Origin: Catenovulum adriaticum
Lineage (GTDB): Bacteria > Pseudomonadota > Gammaproteobacteria > Enterobacterales > Alteromonadaceae
Assembly: GCF_026725475.1 (NCBI RefSeq)
Contig: NZ_CP109967.1
Coordinates: 1-64,000, forward strand
Length of the DNA: 64,000 nt
Reading direction: 5' to 3'
Position numbers and translations under genes: made by a program. Below the pieces are notes generated by a model. That model was given only the letters and a program-made list of their open reading frames with translations, was not told the DNA's origin and ran no database searches. The stretch's first letter is position 1; each line of letters opens with the position of its first letter. Below are positions 50,827-60,919 of this stretch, one piece after another.

Positions 50827-53181
50827 ATGTTGAAAAAAGTTTTATTTGTGGTGTCGATTTTAATTTTACCAGCTTGCGCTATGCTCGGTTTTGGTTATTA
50901 CGATCAAATGTTTGGTGAAGCTAAAGTACAAAACAGAATGGTGGCGCCAGATAGCTTAGAAGGACAAGCTTTTTTAAATGATGTAAAGCCTATTGTCGAG
51001 CAGCGTTGCGTGGTTTGCCATGGTTGCTACGATGCACCTTGCCAACTTAAAATGTCTTCTCCTGCCGGTATTGACCGCGGCATTAACCAGCAAAAAGTGT
51101 ACAATGGTACACGATTATTAGCGAGCGAACCCAGCCGCTTATTTATTGATGCACATAGCACTCAAGCTTGGCGAAATCGAGATTTTGAACCTGTCTTAAA
51201 TGAAAGAGCTCAAACTTCACAAGCCAACCTAGCAGCGAGTGCTTTGTATAAAACATTGGCGTTAAAGCAAAAACAAGCCGCTCATTTAAACGAAACCGAC
51301 AACCAAATTTTAGATAAAAAGTATGATTTTTCTTTAAATAGAGCACAAACCTGTACTTATGTTGAAGATTACGATAATCATGCTGAGCAAAATCCCCACC
51401 TAGGTATGCCTTATGGCTTGCCTGCTATTTCAAGCGATGCGTTTAATACGTTAACCGAGTGGTTAGCGCAAGGTGGTAAAATGGCTGATATTGCCCAACC
51501 ATCTAAAAACACCTTAGCTAAAGTGGCTCAGTGGGAAGATTTTTTAAATCAAGATTCATTAAAGCAGCAACTTATTTCGCGGTATATTTATGAACATTGG
51601 TTTTTAGCGCACTTGTATTTTAAACCGATAGAGGGTCAAAACGAGCAGCCAGCTCAGTTTTTTAAGCTAGTTCGTTCTAGTACACCGCCCGGTCAACCAC
51701 TTGATATTATTAGCACTCGTCGACCTTTTGAAGATCCAAAAATAGCGCGAGTTTATTACCGTTTTATGCAAGACAAAACATCTGTATTGGCTAAAACCCA
51801 TTTACCTTTAGCATTGTCTGAACAAAAATTATCGCGGATTAAACAATTATTTGTCGAGCCAGATTATCCAGTGACGCGGTTACCAAGTTACGAAATTAAA
51901 AAATCTTCAAATCCTTTTGTTAGTTTTGCGCAACTACCAGTCAAAGCGCGCTACCAATTTATGTTAGACGATGCTCAATTTATTATTATGGGGTTTATTA
52001 AAGGGCCAGTTTGCCGAGGGCAGGTAGCACTCAATGTAATAAACGATCATTTTTGGGTGGTATTTGCTGATCCTGACTTATCCGCAACTAAAGCTGTTAA
52101 CGATTTTTTGCTTCAATACCAAGAAAAACTTTCGTTACCTGCTGCAGAAGATAGTAACGCACTGCCCATGAGCAATTGGGTTAAATACGCAGAACGTGAA
52201 AGCGAATATATGGCAGCTAAAGCTAAGCTGGCTAATCAATTGTTTGAAAGTGGCGAACATTTAACAGAGAAGCTTATTTGGCAAGGCGATGGCTCAAACG
52301 ATAATGCAGCGCTCAGTATTTTCAGGCATTTTGATAGCGCGTCAGTGGTAAAAGGTTTAGTAGGACAAGATCCTAAAACGGCATGGATTATTGACTATCC
52401 TATGTTTGAACGAATCCATTATTTGCTAGTGGCGGGATTTGATGTGTATGGCAATGTCGGACATCAATTATTAACGCGTTTATATATGGATTTTTTACGG
52501 TTAGAGGGTGAGCGTAATTTGTTAGCCTTGTTACCAAAAAATGAACGTCAACCAATTAAACAGTTTTGGTACCGTCGGGCAGACAAAAATTTAGCTGAGT
52601 ATTTAAAATCGAAGAAAAATAGTTTTAATCAGCCTAGCGGAATTGAGTATCAAACAAAAGATGTGCAAGCTGAGTTGTATCAACTAATAAAAACACGCTT
52701 AGAAAAGGTCAACAGCCAAACTTACCAAATTGAAACCGATGAGCCTTTAGCTAAATTAAATAAATTGCCCGCGAGAGCCGTTAACTTATTGCCACCAGTA
52801 TCTGTGATTATGGTTGAAGAAAACTCACAACATCAAGTATTTAGTTTACTGCACAATAATGCACATTTTAATATTTCAAGTTTATTGGATGAAGACGGAC
52901 AGCGAGCTTATAAAGAAGATTACGCCACTGTTACCCCCGGTTTGATTGGCGATTATCCACAAGCAATTTGGTACCTGAAAAAAGCGCAAGTGGATGATTT
53001 TATGAGCCAGCTTGCGAACCTAGATTCTGAAAAAGCTTATCGCAAATTAAAAGCCGAATATGGGATTAGACGGACTCACCCTGACTTTTGGCACTATAGT
53101 GACTTGTTACATCAAATTACTAAAAAGCAACGCGGGATTGAATACGGCTTGTTAGATTATAACAGGCTTGAAAATCGTTAA
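50827..53181 (+). CDS. cti: Fatty acid cis/trans isomerase Cti
   Basis: 784 residues. Signal/anchor (about 1-25) followed by a c-type haem motif CVVCHGCYDAPCQLKM (58-73), the mark of Cti, which isomerises cis-unsaturated membrane fatty acids to trans under solvent or heat stress. IYEHWFLAHLYFKPIEG and LNVINDHFWVVFADPD are further conserved stretches. Length equals the Pseudomonas and Vibrio enzymes. It sits by itself, convergent with a LysR gene. Confidence 0.93.
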   Translation: MLKKVLFVVSILILPACAMLGFGYYDQMFGEAKVQNRMVAPDSLEGQAFLNDVKPIVEQRCVVCHGCYDAPCQLKMSSPAGIDRGINQQKVYNGTRLLASEPSRLFIDAHSTQAWRNRDFEPVLNERAQTSQANLAASALYKTLALKQKQAAHLNETDNQILDKKYDFSLNRAQTCTYVEDYDNHAEQNPHLGMPYGLPAISSDAFNTLTEWLAQGGKMADIAQPSKNTLAKVAQWEDFLNQDSLKQQLISRYIYEHWFLAHLYFKPIEGQNEQPAQFFKLVRSSTPPGQPLDIISTRRPFEDPKIARVYYRFMQDKTSVLAKTHLPLALSEQKLSRIKQLFVEPDYPVTRLPSYEIKKSSNPFVSFAQLPVKARYQFMLDDAQFIIMGFIKGPVCRGQVALNVINDHFWVVFADPDLSATKAVNDFLLQYQEKLSLPAAEDSNALPMSNWVKYAERESEYMAAKAKLANQLFESGEHLTEKLIWQGDGSNDNAALSIFRHFDSASVVKGLVGQDPKTAWIIDYPMFERIHYLLVAGFDVYGNVGHQLLTRLYMDFLRLEGERNLLALLPKNERQPIKQFWYRRADKNLAEYLKSKKNSFNQPSGIEYQTKDVQAELYQLIKTRLEKVNSQTYQIETDEPLAKLNKLPARAVNLLPPVSVIMVEENSQHQVFSLLHNNAHFNISSLLDEDGQRAYKEDYATVTPGLIGDYPQAIWYLKKAQVDDFMSQLANLDSEKAYRKLKAEYGIRRTHPDFWHYSDLLHQITKKQRGIEYGLLDYNRLENR

Positions 53182-53237
53182 TGCGTATAGCAAATTTAGG
53201 TGAACCCCAAACACGCTCTTGCTGAAATCTTGCATAT

Positions 53238-54128
53238 TCAAGTGGCTTGGGTATAGGAAGTGTTAGGATTTAAAATAGTGATTAATTGTTTAATCTGCGG
53301 TAAATTTTGATTGGCTTTGGCATAAACAATAGAGAGCTGTCGGTTAATGGTAATTGGCATATAGATTTGTGCTAATTCAGCATTTTTTAATCGGCTATAA
53401 CATGCCAAACCAGACACGAGTGCAATGCCCGCATTTTTCGTTACAGCTTGCATAATCGCATCTAGATTGCTCATTTCGAACCGTATTTGGCATTGGTTTA
53501 GGTGTGGGCGCAAATGATGATCAAATTGCTCTCGGCTGCCAGATGCGCTTTCTCTAACAATCCACGCTTGTTGGTCTAAGTCTGACCAGTTGAGATGCTG
53601 GCCTGCTAATGGGTGTTCTGTACTGCAAATCAGCTTCATTTGATCGCTTTGCCAGTGGTGCTGAATTAAACCGCCTTGAATACGCTCACTTTCAATTAAC
53701 GCAATATCTAACTGATAGTGTTGTAGCATATCTTGCAATATCTGACTGTTATTCAATTCAATTTTTGACTGAATACAACCTGCTAGTTCACCGCTTAAAT
53801 ATTGAGGAAGTAAGTAGTTACCTATGGTTCGGCTAGCGCCAATTCTAACTTTGTTTAATTCGCTACTGGTTTTAAATAAGCTTTTAAGCTGTTGCTGTCT
53901 TGCTAGCATTTCTAATGCGATAGGTCTTAATTGTTGGCCATGAGTATTTAAAATTAATCGCTGTTTGTGGCGTTCAAATAAAGCCGCACCTAGGCTGTCT
54001 TCCAAATTTTTTAGTGCTTGTGAGGCAGCGCCTCGCGTCATAAATAAGGCCTCAGCCGTTTGGCCTAAATTGGCCGTTTCGCTCACCGAACAAAAAACAG
54101 ATAACTGTTTAATTGAAATATCAGCCAT
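53238..54128 (-). CDS. LysR-family regulator, divergent from the TDT transporter
   Basis: 296 residues: HTH at 4-60 (VSETANLGQTAEALFMTRGAASQALKNLE, shown in part) and LysR substrate-binding domain from about 85. The start is 106 bases from the TDT gene on the other strand, a typical LysR/target pair. It resembles the CysB/CbbR-like group; ligand unknown. Confidence 0.9.
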   Translation of the reverse strand: MADISIKQLSVFCSVSETANLGQTAEALFMTRGAASQALKNLEDSLGAALFERHKQRLILNTHGQQLRPIALEMLARQQQLKSLFKTSSELNKVRIGASRTIGNYLLPQYLSGELAGCIQSKIELNNSQILQDMLQHYQLDIALIESERIQGGLIQHHWQSDQMKLICSTEHPLAGQHLNWSDLDQQAWIVRESASGSREQFDHHLRPHLNQCQIRFEMSNLDAIMQAVTKNAGIALVSGLACYSRLKNAELAQIYMPITINRQLSIVYAKANQNLPQIKQLITILNPNTSYTQAT

Positions 54129-54233
54129 GTAGTTTTCCTAAACAATGTGTTTAAACTTATTCGATATTATTAAATTAATCGAATTGGCACAATAGCAACA
54201 TCAGTTAAACGTAGTGACAGAGGTTAAACCATC

Positions 54234-55229
54234 ATGTTGTATTTCACCCGCCAAATTAAACATATTCCAACCCCACTATGCGGCTTAGCGCTGGCATTGG
54301 TGAGTTTAGGTAAATGTGTAGATGATCGCCTTATCTTAAATGGGGTTTTAGCAAATAGCACAGCAGGCATTGCAATTATTTTATTGAGTTTGGTTTTTAT
54401 TAAATTTGCTGTCAGCCCAGCTCGTTTTATCGATGATCTTAAACACCCTGTGGTGAGCAGTGTTATGCCAACGGCCGCTATGTGTTTAATGGTGATTGCC
54501 AGTACGTTAGCCGCTCGATATGAGCAGTTAGGGTTAAGTTTGTGGTATTTAGGCTTGAGCCTACATATGATTTTTTTAGGGTTATTTGTTATTTTTAGAT
54601 TGCCCAAGTTTCAAATTCAGCACTTAGTTCCAAGTTGGTTTATTCCGCCTATTGGCATTGTGGTTGCGGCAGTCACTTGCCCTGGTGAAGCTCAAGTAGC
54701 GGTCGCTAAAAATATTGTTATGTTTGGTTTGTTAGCTTATGTGGTGATGCTTATTCCGGTTTTATATCGCTTAATTTTTGTTGATAGTTTACCGGATGCC
54801 GCTAAACCTACAATTGCGGTTTTAGCCGCGCCAGCGAGTTTAACATTAGCTGGATATTTAACGGTATTTGAACAACCTAATATGTGGTTGGTCGAAATGT
54901 TAATGGCGGTGGCTTTGTTAATGACCGTTTTAGTTTACAGCGCTTTTATTCACCTATGTCGTTTGCCTTTTAGCCCTGGCCGAGCTGCTTTTACTTTTCC
55001 GATGGTTATAGGGGCGGTTGCTTTGTATAAATGTGCCGCTGTATTTGCAACGTTGGATGCCAACAATGCCCACTTAATTTACAAAATGGCAGACATTGAA
55101 TTGATAGGGGCCTGTATTATGGTGAGTTATGTTGCTTTGGGTTATTTAAAAGCCATGCAAAAAAACTTGCAGCAAGCGCGTTTTACTAAGGCACAAGCTG
55201 GCAGTTTAACCCAAGTTGAAGTAAGCTAA
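54234..55229 (+). CDS. TDT-family (TehA/SLAC1-like) membrane transporter
   Basis: 331 residues, about ten membrane helices, with the TehA-type opening IPTPLCGLALALVSLG and PPIGIVVAAVTCPGEAQVAV, FVDSLPDAAKPTIAVLAAPASL in the middle. Members carry dicarboxylates, tellurite or sulfite, or act as anion channels like plant SLAC1. Likely controlled by the divergent LysR gene. The convergent DUF952 gene ends two bases after its stop. Confidence 0.87.
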   Translation: MLYFTRQIKHIPTPLCGLALALVSLGKCVDDRLILNGVLANSTAGIAIILLSLVFIKFAVSPARFIDDLKHPVVSSVMPTAAMCLMVIASTLAARYEQLGLSLWYLGLSLHMIFLGLFVIFRLPKFQIQHLVPSWFIPPIGIVVAAVTCPGEAQVAVAKNIVMFGLLAYVVMLIPVLYRLIFVDSLPDAAKPTIAVLAAPASLTLAGYLTVFEQPNMWLVEMLMAVALLMTVLVYSAFIHLCRLPFSPGRAAFTFPMVIGAVALYKCAAVFATLDANNAHLIYKMADIELIGACIMVSYVALGYLKAMQKNLQQARFTKAQAGSLTQVEVS

Positions 55230-55230
55230 A

Positions 55231-55842
55231 TTATAACTCAAAATCACCATTTTTATTGGTTGAAATAGGCAAGGCTTTGACCACAGCATTGATATTAAGC
55301 GGTCCATAAATGTGCGGATAAAGCCCGCCTTTTGCAGGTTCGTATTTGACAGTTGATAAGATTTTTTCTTTTTCAACTGTTAGCAATAATGGCTTGTGCG
55401 TATTTTTATAAAATTTATTCGCCACACGGTTTAATTGATTTTTTGGGGAGGCGTGAATAAAGCCTTCTGTTTTTATGCTATCTCTTATTAATTGGCCATT
55501 TTGTAATGCTTGTTCATATTCAGCTTGTGAAGAGAGTAAGTAAATATAAGGGCTAAGCTCCCCTTCAAACATGCGAACAAACATTTGAGTTATTGTTTTT
55601 TGTTCTTCACCTTTATATAGGTAATTAACTCTATACTGGCCGCTTAGCTTATTATTTTTTAAGGATTGCGAAATAATACTGATTTCAGCTAAAGCCGTTA
55701 AATTAGTATCTGTTAGCCAAATCTGTGAGCCTGTTAATGTATTTTGCGAGTGAGTACTTGTAAACGAATAACAGTGTCCCAGCGTTAATTCATTGTTTTG
55801 TTCAGTTTGTAAAATGCAATTAACTGCTGTTTTTGAAATCAT
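55231..55842 (-). CDS. DUF952-domain protein with an extra N-terminal domain
   Basis: 203 residues. Residues about 95-203 are a DUF952 domain (IYLLSSQAEYEQALQNGQL, EGFIHASPKNQLNRVANKFY and GLYPHIYGPLNINAVV, with the conserved FIH and PHIYG blocks). DUF952 has a PARP/ADP-ribosyltransferase-like fold but its role is unknown. The first 90 residues (LTLGHCYSFTSTHSQNTL) match nothing I know. DUF952 proteins are normally about 110 residues, so this is a fused form. Confidence 0.8.
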   Translation of the reverse strand: MISKTAVNCILQTEQNNELTLGHCYSFTSTHSQNTLTGSQIWLTDTNLTALAEISIISQSLKNNKLSGQYRVNYLYKGEEQKTITQMFVRMFEGELSPYIYLLSSQAEYEQALQNGQLIRDSIKTEGFIHASPKNQLNRVANKFYKNTHKPLLLTVEKEKILSTVKYEPAKGGLYPHIYGPLNINAVVKALPISTNKNGDFEL

Positions 55843-55982
55843 ATAAATCCTTAATTTATTGATTGTTTAAATCTAATTGAAAGAGAGTGTAATGATTAAC
55901 ATGAGTATCGCAACGTAAATACCTGTTTATTAATTAAGGTTTTGCTACACTCTGGCTTCTTTTTATCCTAGTTATATTTTAT

Positions 55983-58133
55983 ATGAATCTCAGCCAACGT
56001 AAGTTGTATCGCTTTTGGCAGCAAGCCAGAGGCGCAAAGCAGCTTGTCACCCTTGAACCTGAAAACATTTTACTTGAGTTTAACCAGCAGTTTATTCAAT
56101 TAGATTATGCAAATATTAAGTCGTTGACAGTTAAAAAAGGTTGGTGGTTTTCATCTATTTGTATTGAGCTTAAAAATGATAAGACGCTAATTTTAGATGG
56201 TTACTTGTACTCAGCCTTACGAGCGTTTCGGAAAAATATTTTGGGCCGTGTATTAAATTATTATAACGAGTCGCTTGATTGGCAAGATTATTTATCCGCG
56301 CTAAGACGTTTGGAATCTAAACAGCATTATTTTTCAAGCCATGAATGGCAGCCTTTGGTTGAGCTATATTCGCTGGCAGCTCAATTTACCAGCTTGAATA
56401 TTAAGGCGAATGATATTAAACATCCGCTAGCCAACCAAGTATTTGCGTTGGCTAAAAAAGTGAATTTGTCTGAGATAAGCGAAACCGCAAGAACGGCGCA
56501 TAATCAGTTAGTAGTGGCTAGGTTATTAGCAAAAAACAAAGCATTTTTTGATGTGATTGAAAAGCAAAAACTTACTCAAAACCAACGCCAAGCTTGTGTC
56601 ACAAATGACGATCACACTTTAGTCATCGCAGGCGCTGGAACGGGTAAAACCGCAACTTTAATCGGTAAAGCTGGGTTTTTAATACAAGCTCATTTAGCCC
56701 GGCCTGCACAAATTTTAATGCTGGCATTTGGGCAAAAAGCAGCGCTGGAAATGAATGAAAGGATTCAAGCTAGATTAAACAACCAAGCTGGCGATCTTAA
56801 AGCCAGTACATTTCATGCATTAGGTTTTGAGATTGTATGCCAAGCTCAGAAAGCAAAAAAACAACCCGAACTTAAGTTATCGCCATTGAGTTCAAACGCT
56901 TCGCTACTAGCAGATTTTATTAGTGATTCTTTAGTGCAAAACATCACTGATAATTTAAGTTACAAACGCATGATTAACGAATATTGCCATCATCAATTTT
57001 CAAAAAATGCAACTGATGTACCCGAAGATATTCATACGCAGCACTGGCAATGGCGCGCATTGGTGTCGCTAATTATTCGCTTTTTAACCTTGTATAAAGA
57101 AGGCGATTATTCGCTAGCTAATATGCAAAACTTGCTCGCAAAAAAGGACAGTAAAGACTTTGACGAAAATTATTACAATTTATTGTTTTTAAAAATTTTT
57201 CAGCCGTTATTACAAGCTTACCAATTACATTTAAGCCAGAATAATGAAATAGATTTTGCTGATATGATTTTATTGGCTATTGAAGCGATTGAATCAGGCG
57301 ATTATCAAACTCAATATCGTTATATTTTAGTTGATGAATTTCAAGATATTTCAAACGGCAGAGTTAAGCTACTAACGGCATTATTGGGAGCCCACCCCAA
57401 TGTGCGTTTATTTGCGGTAGGAGATGATTGGCAGGCAATTTATCGTTTTAACGGAGCAGATTTAACTTTATTTACCCAGTTTAACCAGTATTTTTCGCCA
57501 TCAACTCAAATTGCACTTGATAAAACTTTTCGTTTTAACAATAAAATTCATGACATTAGCAGCCAATTTATTAGCGAAAACCCTGCACAAATTCCAAAAA
57601 AAATTAAAACTCACCAACAGCAAAATTCACGCGCTGTGCATTTAATTGATGTTAGCCAATTGATCGCCAATCCAACTGAATATGTAACCCAATCAATAGA
57701 ACAGGCGTATCAATCACAATTAACTTATTTATTAACTGAGTTAAATCAGCAGGCGCAAGCCAGCGCATTAGCCCAATCAGTATTATTAATTGGTCGTTTT
57801 TCAAAGGCTAAAATGCAGATGTTTAAATCATTTAATATTCAGCAGCATCAGTATGCTTGGTTAGATATTCGTTATGTGACTGCCCATGCAAGCAAAGGGT
57901 TAGAAGCTGATCATGCGATTATTATTGAGGTAGATGACAGAGTTTTCCCCTCCAATCGCAAAACTGAAGCTGTCTTAGAAATGGTTTTGCCTAGCGCAGA
58001 GCATTATTTACATGCTGAAGAACGACGACTGTTTTATGTGGCGATGACACGGGCAAAACATCAGGTATTTCTTTTATATAATGCACGTCAAATGAGCTGT
58101 TTTATTGATGAATTGCAGACTTTTTTCGAGTAG
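55983..58133 (+). CDS. helD: DNA helicase IV (UvrD-like superfamily 1)
   Basis: 716 residues, near the 684 of E. coli HelD. N-terminal DNA-binding extension (1-190), then SF1 motifs: Walker A IAGAGTGKTATLIGKAG (about 215-231), ILVDEFQDIS (Walker B), GDDWQAIYRFNGADL (motif III), TFRFNNKIHDI (IV) and VTAHASKGLEADHAII (V/VI region) with VAMTRAKH. It unwinds DNA 3' to 5' in repair and recombination. Confidence 0.94.
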   Translation: MNLSQRKLYRFWQQARGAKQLVTLEPENILLEFNQQFIQLDYANIKSLTVKKGWWFSSICIELKNDKTLILDGYLYSALRAFRKNILGRVLNYYNESLDWQDYLSALRRLESKQHYFSSHEWQPLVELYSLAAQFTSLNIKANDIKHPLANQVFALAKKVNLSEISETARTAHNQLVVARLLAKNKAFFDVIEKQKLTQNQRQACVTNDDHTLVIAGAGTGKTATLIGKAGFLIQAHLARPAQILMLAFGQKAALEMNERIQARLNNQAGDLKASTFHALGFEIVCQAQKAKKQPELKLSPLSSNASLLADFISDSLVQNITDNLSYKRMINEYCHHQFSKNATDVPEDIHTQHWQWRALVSLIIRFLTLYKEGDYSLANMQNLLAKKDSKDFDENYYNLLFLKIFQPLLQAYQLHLSQNNEIDFADMILLAIEAIESGDYQTQYRYILVDEFQDISNGRVKLLTALLGAHPNVRLFAVGDDWQAIYRFNGADLTLFTQFNQYFSPSTQIALDKTFRFNNKIHDISSQFISENPAQIPKKIKTHQQQNSRAVHLIDVSQLIANPTEYVTQSIEQAYQSQLTYLLTELNQQAQASALAQSVLLIGRFSKAKMQMFKSFNIQQHQYAWLDIRYVTAHASKGLEADHAIIIEVDDRVFPSNRKTEAVLEMVLPSAEHYLHAEERRLFYVAMTRAKHQVFLLYNARQMSCFIDELQTFFE

Positions 58134-58310
58134 TTCACACTTTTAAGTTGAAATAGGCTGGTATCGTCCTCAGGTTTGAACTTAACACTCGCTGTAAATA
58201 CTAACGAGTAACATCAAGTAACAAGCGATGTTGAATTAATCTTTTGGTGATTATTTTTTAATGATTTCCTTTAAAGGTTAAATTTTTGGAATCTAGAACA
58301 GGAGTTAATG

Positions 58311-58877
58311 ATGACAGTTAAAAATATTACAGGTAAAAAAGTCGCTATTTTAGCAACCGATGGGTTTGAGCAAAGTGAATTATTTGAACCCCGAAAAGCT
58401 TTGCTAGAAGCGGGCGCAGAAGTTGATGTTGTAAGTTTAGAACAAGGCGATATTACCGGCTGGCAAGGCAAAAATTGGGGTGATAGCATTAAAGTTGATA
58501 AAACGTTAGATGAAGTCAAACCCGAGCAATACCACGCTTTAATGTTACCCGGTGGTTTAATTAACCCAGATTTATTAAGAGTTAACGAACAAGCAGTGCA
58601 GTTTGTGAAAGGTTTTTTTGCTGGTGATAAACAAAAGCCAGTTGGGGCAATTTGCCACGGTCCTTGGTTATTAGCAGAAGCGGATGTCGTAAAAGACCGG
58701 AAAGTGACTTCATACGCGAGCATTCAAACCGATTTAAAAAATGCAGGTGCGAATTGGACTGATGCCGAAGTTGTAGTGGATAAAGGACTGGTGACCAGCC
58801 GTAAACCAGACGACTTAAACGCGTTTAATCGAAAATTGGTTGAAGAAATTGCAGAAGGCCAGCACAAAGCGGCGTAA
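58311..58877 (+). CDS. DJ-1/PfpI-family protein (type 1 glutamine amidotransferase-like)
   Basis: 188 residues from ATG 58311 (GGAG six bases before; the ATG at 58308 is too close). The fold marks are VAILATDGFEQSEL, ALMLPGGLINPDLLR and the nucleophile cysteine in GAICHGPWLLAEA. PfpI-like proteins act as stress-related proteases or deglycases on glycated protein. It has its own terminator. Confidence 0.92.
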   Translation: MTVKNITGKKVAILATDGFEQSELFEPRKALLEAGAEVDVVSLEQGDITGWQGKNWGDSIKVDKTLDEVKPEQYHALMLPGGLINPDLLRVNEQAVQFVKGFFAGDKQKPVGAICHGPWLLAEADVVKDRKVTSYASIQTDLKNAGANWTDAEVVVDKGLVTSRKPDDLNAFNRKLVEEIAEGQHKAA

Positions 58878-58933
58878 TTTTTGGTCTTAATTTAAACGCT
58901 AATTCAAACTAATGTATTTTAGTTATTTTAATT

Positions 58934-58978
58934 GCGAGTGCTGATCTTACTGAGTAAGTTCAGCACTCGCTTTTATTT
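58934..58978 (+). terminator. Strong terminator after the PfpI gene
   Basis: GCGAGTGCTGA (58934-58944) pairs with TCAGCACTCGC (58960-58970); the inner CTTAC/GTAAG also pairs, then TTTTATTT. About 60 bases after the stop. The rest of the gap to 59303 is A+T-rich promoter sequence before the HU gene, with AGGAAAA eight bases before its ATG. Confidence 0.88.
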
Positions 58979-59303
58979 GCTCCTGCATAGAACTCTATCT
59001 TTATTTAGCTTATCTGAATTCTCGTAATTATATTTAAGTGTCAATTAATTGTAAGTTTGCTTTAGCGCTTAAGCTTTGCTATCGCTAAATTAATTTAACT
59101 TTGGCATATTCAAAGATATTTATTTTAGCGTTGCAGCGCTTGATTTGCTTGATGTGGTGCTTTTTTGTGTCTAATTATTTAGTCGTGCATTCAGATTTAT
59201 TATAATCTTGTCTTATTTTAACGATTTTTCAACTCACAGGCATTGCAATTGAGTATTAACTTATATAAATTCTATTGCTCAAAGCATATATGAGGAAAAT
59301 AAA

Positions 59304-59579
59304 ATGAATAAATCGGAGCTCGTGAAGCAAATTGCCGAATCGGCTGATATCTCTCAAAATGACGCTAACAAAGCACTTTCATCTTTAATTGAAACAGTGA
59401 CGACTGAATTATCTGAAGGCGGTCGTGTCGATTTAATTGGATTTGGTTCGTTTAGCTTAAAGCACCGTAATGCTCGTGAAGGTCGTAACCCTTCAACTGG
59501 CGAAACTATCCAAATAGCAGCAGCTAACGTACCTTCGTTTAAAGCGGGTAAAGCATTAAAAGAGTCTTGTAACGCTTAA
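59304..59579 (+). CDS. HU-family nucleoid protein
   Basis: 91 residues, the standard HU length. N-terminal helices (MNKSELVKQIAESADISQND) and the DNA-wrapping arm region (GRVDLIGFGSFSLKHRNAREGRNPSTGE) with the conserved RNP-type turn. It bends and compacts DNA as a dimer. Single-gene unit between two strong terminators. Confidence 0.94.
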   Translation: MNKSELVKQIAESADISQNDANKALSSLIETVTTELSEGGRVDLIGFGSFSLKHRNAREGRNPSTGETIQIAAANVPSFKAGKALKESCNA

Positions 59580-59590
59580 TGTGCTGTTAT

Positions 59591-59637
59591 GATTAGTTGT
59601 TTAAATTTAATGAGTTTAAACAACTAATCCATTTTTA
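59591..59637 (+). terminator. Terminator of the HU gene
   Basis: A perfect 15-bp stem GATTAGTTGTTTAAA (59591-59605) / TTTAAACAACTAATC (59615-59629), nine-base loop, then CATTTTTA. The remaining gap to 59918 is A+T rich with no gene. Confidence 0.88.
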
Positions 59638-59918
59638 TACCGGCTTGTTGTTAACGTCTTAATTTATATTCCCGCCTACCTTTTCTCTTTGATTAATTGT
59701 TTACAATTGTAGTTTGTGGTTTAATTTATCCATTATTTATCGTCTATTATCTTAGGTTATGCTGATAATTTTATATTTGAAGCGGCAAGTTGTAGAAGAT
59801 TATTCTTACCTGCATTAAAATAGCTAAATAATAATGATGAAACGCATAAGGTTTAATGATAACAGTCTGCGCTTTCGCTATTTTAATATTCTAATCCGAA
59901 TCAATTCTAGGGAGATAC

Positions 59919-60848
59919 ATGAGCTCATTATTAGCACTAGGTGAAGGCATGGTGGAGTTAAAGTTAAACTCTGAACAGCAGTTAATTCATAAATATGCGG
60001 GCGATACCCTAAACGCTGCCATTTATGCTAAACGTTGGCAGCCTGAAATTGATGTGCACTTTTATTCTGCGGTAGGCCAAGATATGTTCAGCGTTCAAAT
60101 GTTAGATTATTTGAAAAGCGAAAATTTGGCGACCGATAGTGTGTTAACCACAGAACAAGCCAATATTGGTATTTATGCTATTCAAACTGATGATACGGGT
60201 GAGCGTTCGTTCACTTACTGGAGAAGCGCATCTGCCGCTACTCAAATGGTTAAGTTATTAGTGGCACAAGGTGGCGCTGATACCTTGCCTCAAGCCGATT
60301 GCGTATTTTTTAGTGGTATTTCGCTGGCTATTTTATCGGACGAAGATAAAGCAGGCTTGTTTGATGTGTTAGAAAAACTAAAAGCCAAAGGAAGCAAGAT
60401 TGCGTTTGACCCAAATTACCGAGCTAAAATGTGGCGTAATCAAGCTCATGCCATTGAATGGATAGTTAAAGCTTATCAAGTGAGCGATATTGTTTTACCA
60501 GGCTTAGACGAACACGAAGAATTATTTGAACATAATAGTGTGGAAGACGTGCAGTCATTTATGCAACAAAATGGTGTGTATGAATATGTGATCAAAGCAG
60601 GTAAAGACGGTGTTTATGGGTTTAGCGGTGATGAGTCTTGCCATGTACCTTTTAACCCAGCGCCTAAGCAAGTTGATTCAACTGCGGCAGGTGATTCATT
60701 TGCGGGCACCTATTTAATCTCTCGAGTAGCAAAAAACAGCCAAGTTGATGCGATCAAAAACGCAGATTCAGTTGCCAGAGAAGTTGTGCAGCACCCTGGA
60801 GCTATTATGGATAATGAAATTTATCAACAGACTTTTAAAGCTGGATAG
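59919..60848 (+). CDS. kdgK: 2-keto-3-deoxygluconate kinase
   Basis: 309 residues of the PfkB family. GEGMVELKL opens the fold, YRAKMWRNQAHAIEW is the KdgK-type substrate loop, and VDSTAAGDSFAGTYLISR holds the anion hole and catalytic Asp. It phosphorylates KDG to KDPG, the last sugar-specific step after KduD. It lies 43 kb from kduD, with AGGGAG seven bases before its ATG and a strong terminator behind it. No KDPG aldolase is seen nearby. Confidence 0.9.
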   Translation: MSSLLALGEGMVELKLNSEQQLIHKYAGDTLNAAIYAKRWQPEIDVHFYSAVGQDMFSVQMLDYLKSENLATDSVLTTEQANIGIYAIQTDDTGERSFTYWRSASAATQMVKLLVAQGGADTLPQADCVFFSGISLAILSDEDKAGLFDVLEKLKAKGSKIAFDPNYRAKMWRNQAHAIEWIVKAYQVSDIVLPGLDEHEELFEHNSVEDVQSFMQQNGVYEYVIKAGKDGVYGFSGDESCHVPFNPAPKQVDSTAAGDSFAGTYLISRVAKNSQVDAIKNADSVAREVVQHPGAIMDNEIYQQTFKAG

Positions 60849-60885
60849 TAGTCCTCTACTCACAAGTATAATATTGATAAATAAC

Positions 60886-60919
60886 AAGCCGCTCATTTAA
60901 AACGAGTGGCTTTTTTTAT
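60886..60919 (+). terminator. Terminator of kdgK
   Basis: AAGCCGCTC (60886-60894) pairs with GAGTGGCTT (60904-60912) with one G-U, followed by seven T. Very clear intrinsic terminator; the T-run touches the end of the convergent tapT gene. Confidence 0.9.

Noticed and set aside
58271..58723. 150-codon frame antisense to the PfpI gene
   Set aside because: Shadow of a clear DJ-1/PfpI gene on the other strand.
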